Shown: positions 5,772 through 6,037 of the stretch, piece after piece
How positions within the stretch are numbered: position 1 is the first letter of the stretch
Layout of the letters: every line of letters begins with the position of its first letter
Source: Flavisolibacter sp.
GTDB lineage: Bacteria; Bacteroidota; Bacteroidia; Chitinophagales; Chitinophagaceae
Assembly (NCBI GenBank): GCA_025936195.1
Contig: JAICTW010000191.1
Span: 1 to 6,037, forward strand
DNA: 6,037 bases
Reading direction: 5' to 3'
Made by a program: the position numbers and the translations under genes
Notes under the pieces: generated by a model
Databases searched by the model: none
Seen by the model: the letters and a program-made list of their open reading frames with translations, nothing else
What the model was told of the DNA's origin: nothing

Positions 5772-6037
5772 TTATCCCGGAATAATTTCAAAGACATCGC
5801 TATCATCCATTCTTTGCAGTTCAATACCTGCGGGCAAATGCAAATAAGGAATGATGGCGCTGTCATAATTGGCAATTGTATTTACATCGTAAATAGCTGA
5901 GTTATCCGGATTGCTCATATAGTCCTCGTCTTCTGTGCCTGCTAAAAAACGCCATCCGCTGTCTTTTTCAAAGCAGGACGCTTCTCTGTACATAAAACCT
6001 ACCGGATTTCCGTCAACAGTTATTTTATCAGATGCAA
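5772..6037 (-). CDS. DUF2185 / Imm33-like domain protein, C-terminal part (5' end outside window)
   Basis: On the minus strand the frame is open from the window edge to the TAA complementary to 5772-5774, giving 87 residues with the true start beyond 6037. An ATG at 5991-5993 exists, but the coding match continues upstream of it (ASDKITVDGNPVGFMYRE), so it is not the start. The pattern SDKIT..G..VGFMYRE, then DSGWRFLAGTEDEDYM, NPDN, IYDVNTIANYD and IIPYL is characteristic of DUF2185, also named Imm33-like because this domain occurs as a predicted immunity protein in polymorphic toxin loci. It also occurs as a stand-alone protein, and no toxin gene is visible here, so an immunity role is only a possibility. 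It is acidic, has no signal peptide in the visible part, and is convergent with the dinB-family gene. Confidence 0.83.
   Translation of the reverse strand, partial: ASDKITVDGNPVGFMYREASCFEKDSGWRFLAGTEDEDYMSNPDNSAIYDVNTIANYDSAIIPYLHLPAGIELQRMDDSDVFEIIPG

Noticed and set aside
1..6037. CRISPR array, tRNA, rRNA, insertion sequence or attachment site
   Set aside because: The only regular tandem repeats are the TSP3 codons. No clover-leaf sequence, transposase motif or terminal inverted repeats were seen on either strand.

Overview
The window looks like a piece of a Bacteroidota chromosome, probably from the Chitinophagales/Sphingobacteriales side. The lineage is an inference. It rests on the TonB-dependent receptor tail, the outer-membrane barrel fused to TSP3 repeats and an OmpA domain, signal peptides ending in an 'AQ' cleavage motif, starts without clear Shine-Dalgarno sequences, a TANNTTTG-like promoter element and moderate-to-low GC. 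I see no insertion sequence, integrase, tRNA, rRNA or CRISPR array, and gene density is high.

Layout: (1) 1-187, plus strand: C-terminal end of a TonB-dependent outer-membrane receptor. (2) 187-1719, plus strand: an intact ALDH7 (antiquitin-type) aldehyde dehydrogenase whose ATG overlaps the receptor's stop codon by one base, so the two are probably translated as a unit. (3) 1758-3311, plus strand: a secreted outer-membrane protein with a beta-barrel, five TSP3 calcium-binding repeats and an OmpA peptidoglycan-binding domain, closed by a 14-bp-stem terminator. (4) 3312-3511: a 200-bp intergenic region holding that terminator and, just upstream of the next gene, a perfect 10-bp inverted repeat. 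(5) 3512-5182, plus strand: an exported subtilisin-type (S8) protease with a complete catalytic triad, a very large insertion between the Asp and His motifs and a lysine-rich tail, closed by a textbook intrinsic terminator. (6) 5258-5770, plus strand: a DinB-family protein. (7) 5772-6037, minus strand: the C-terminal part of a DUF2185/Imm33-like protein, convergent with dinB and one base away from it.

The genes do not form one pathway. Receptor plus ALDH7 look like one transcription unit (uptake and catabolism); the OmpA-type protein and the protease are separately terminated envelope or export genes; the DinB gene and the Imm33-like gene are small and convergent. I did not find a convincing undescribed system. 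The points most worth a second look are the loss of the conserved OmpA-domain Asp with a shortened loop, the long insert and basic tail of the protease, the inverted repeat in front of it, and the receptor-ALDH7 stop/start overlap.
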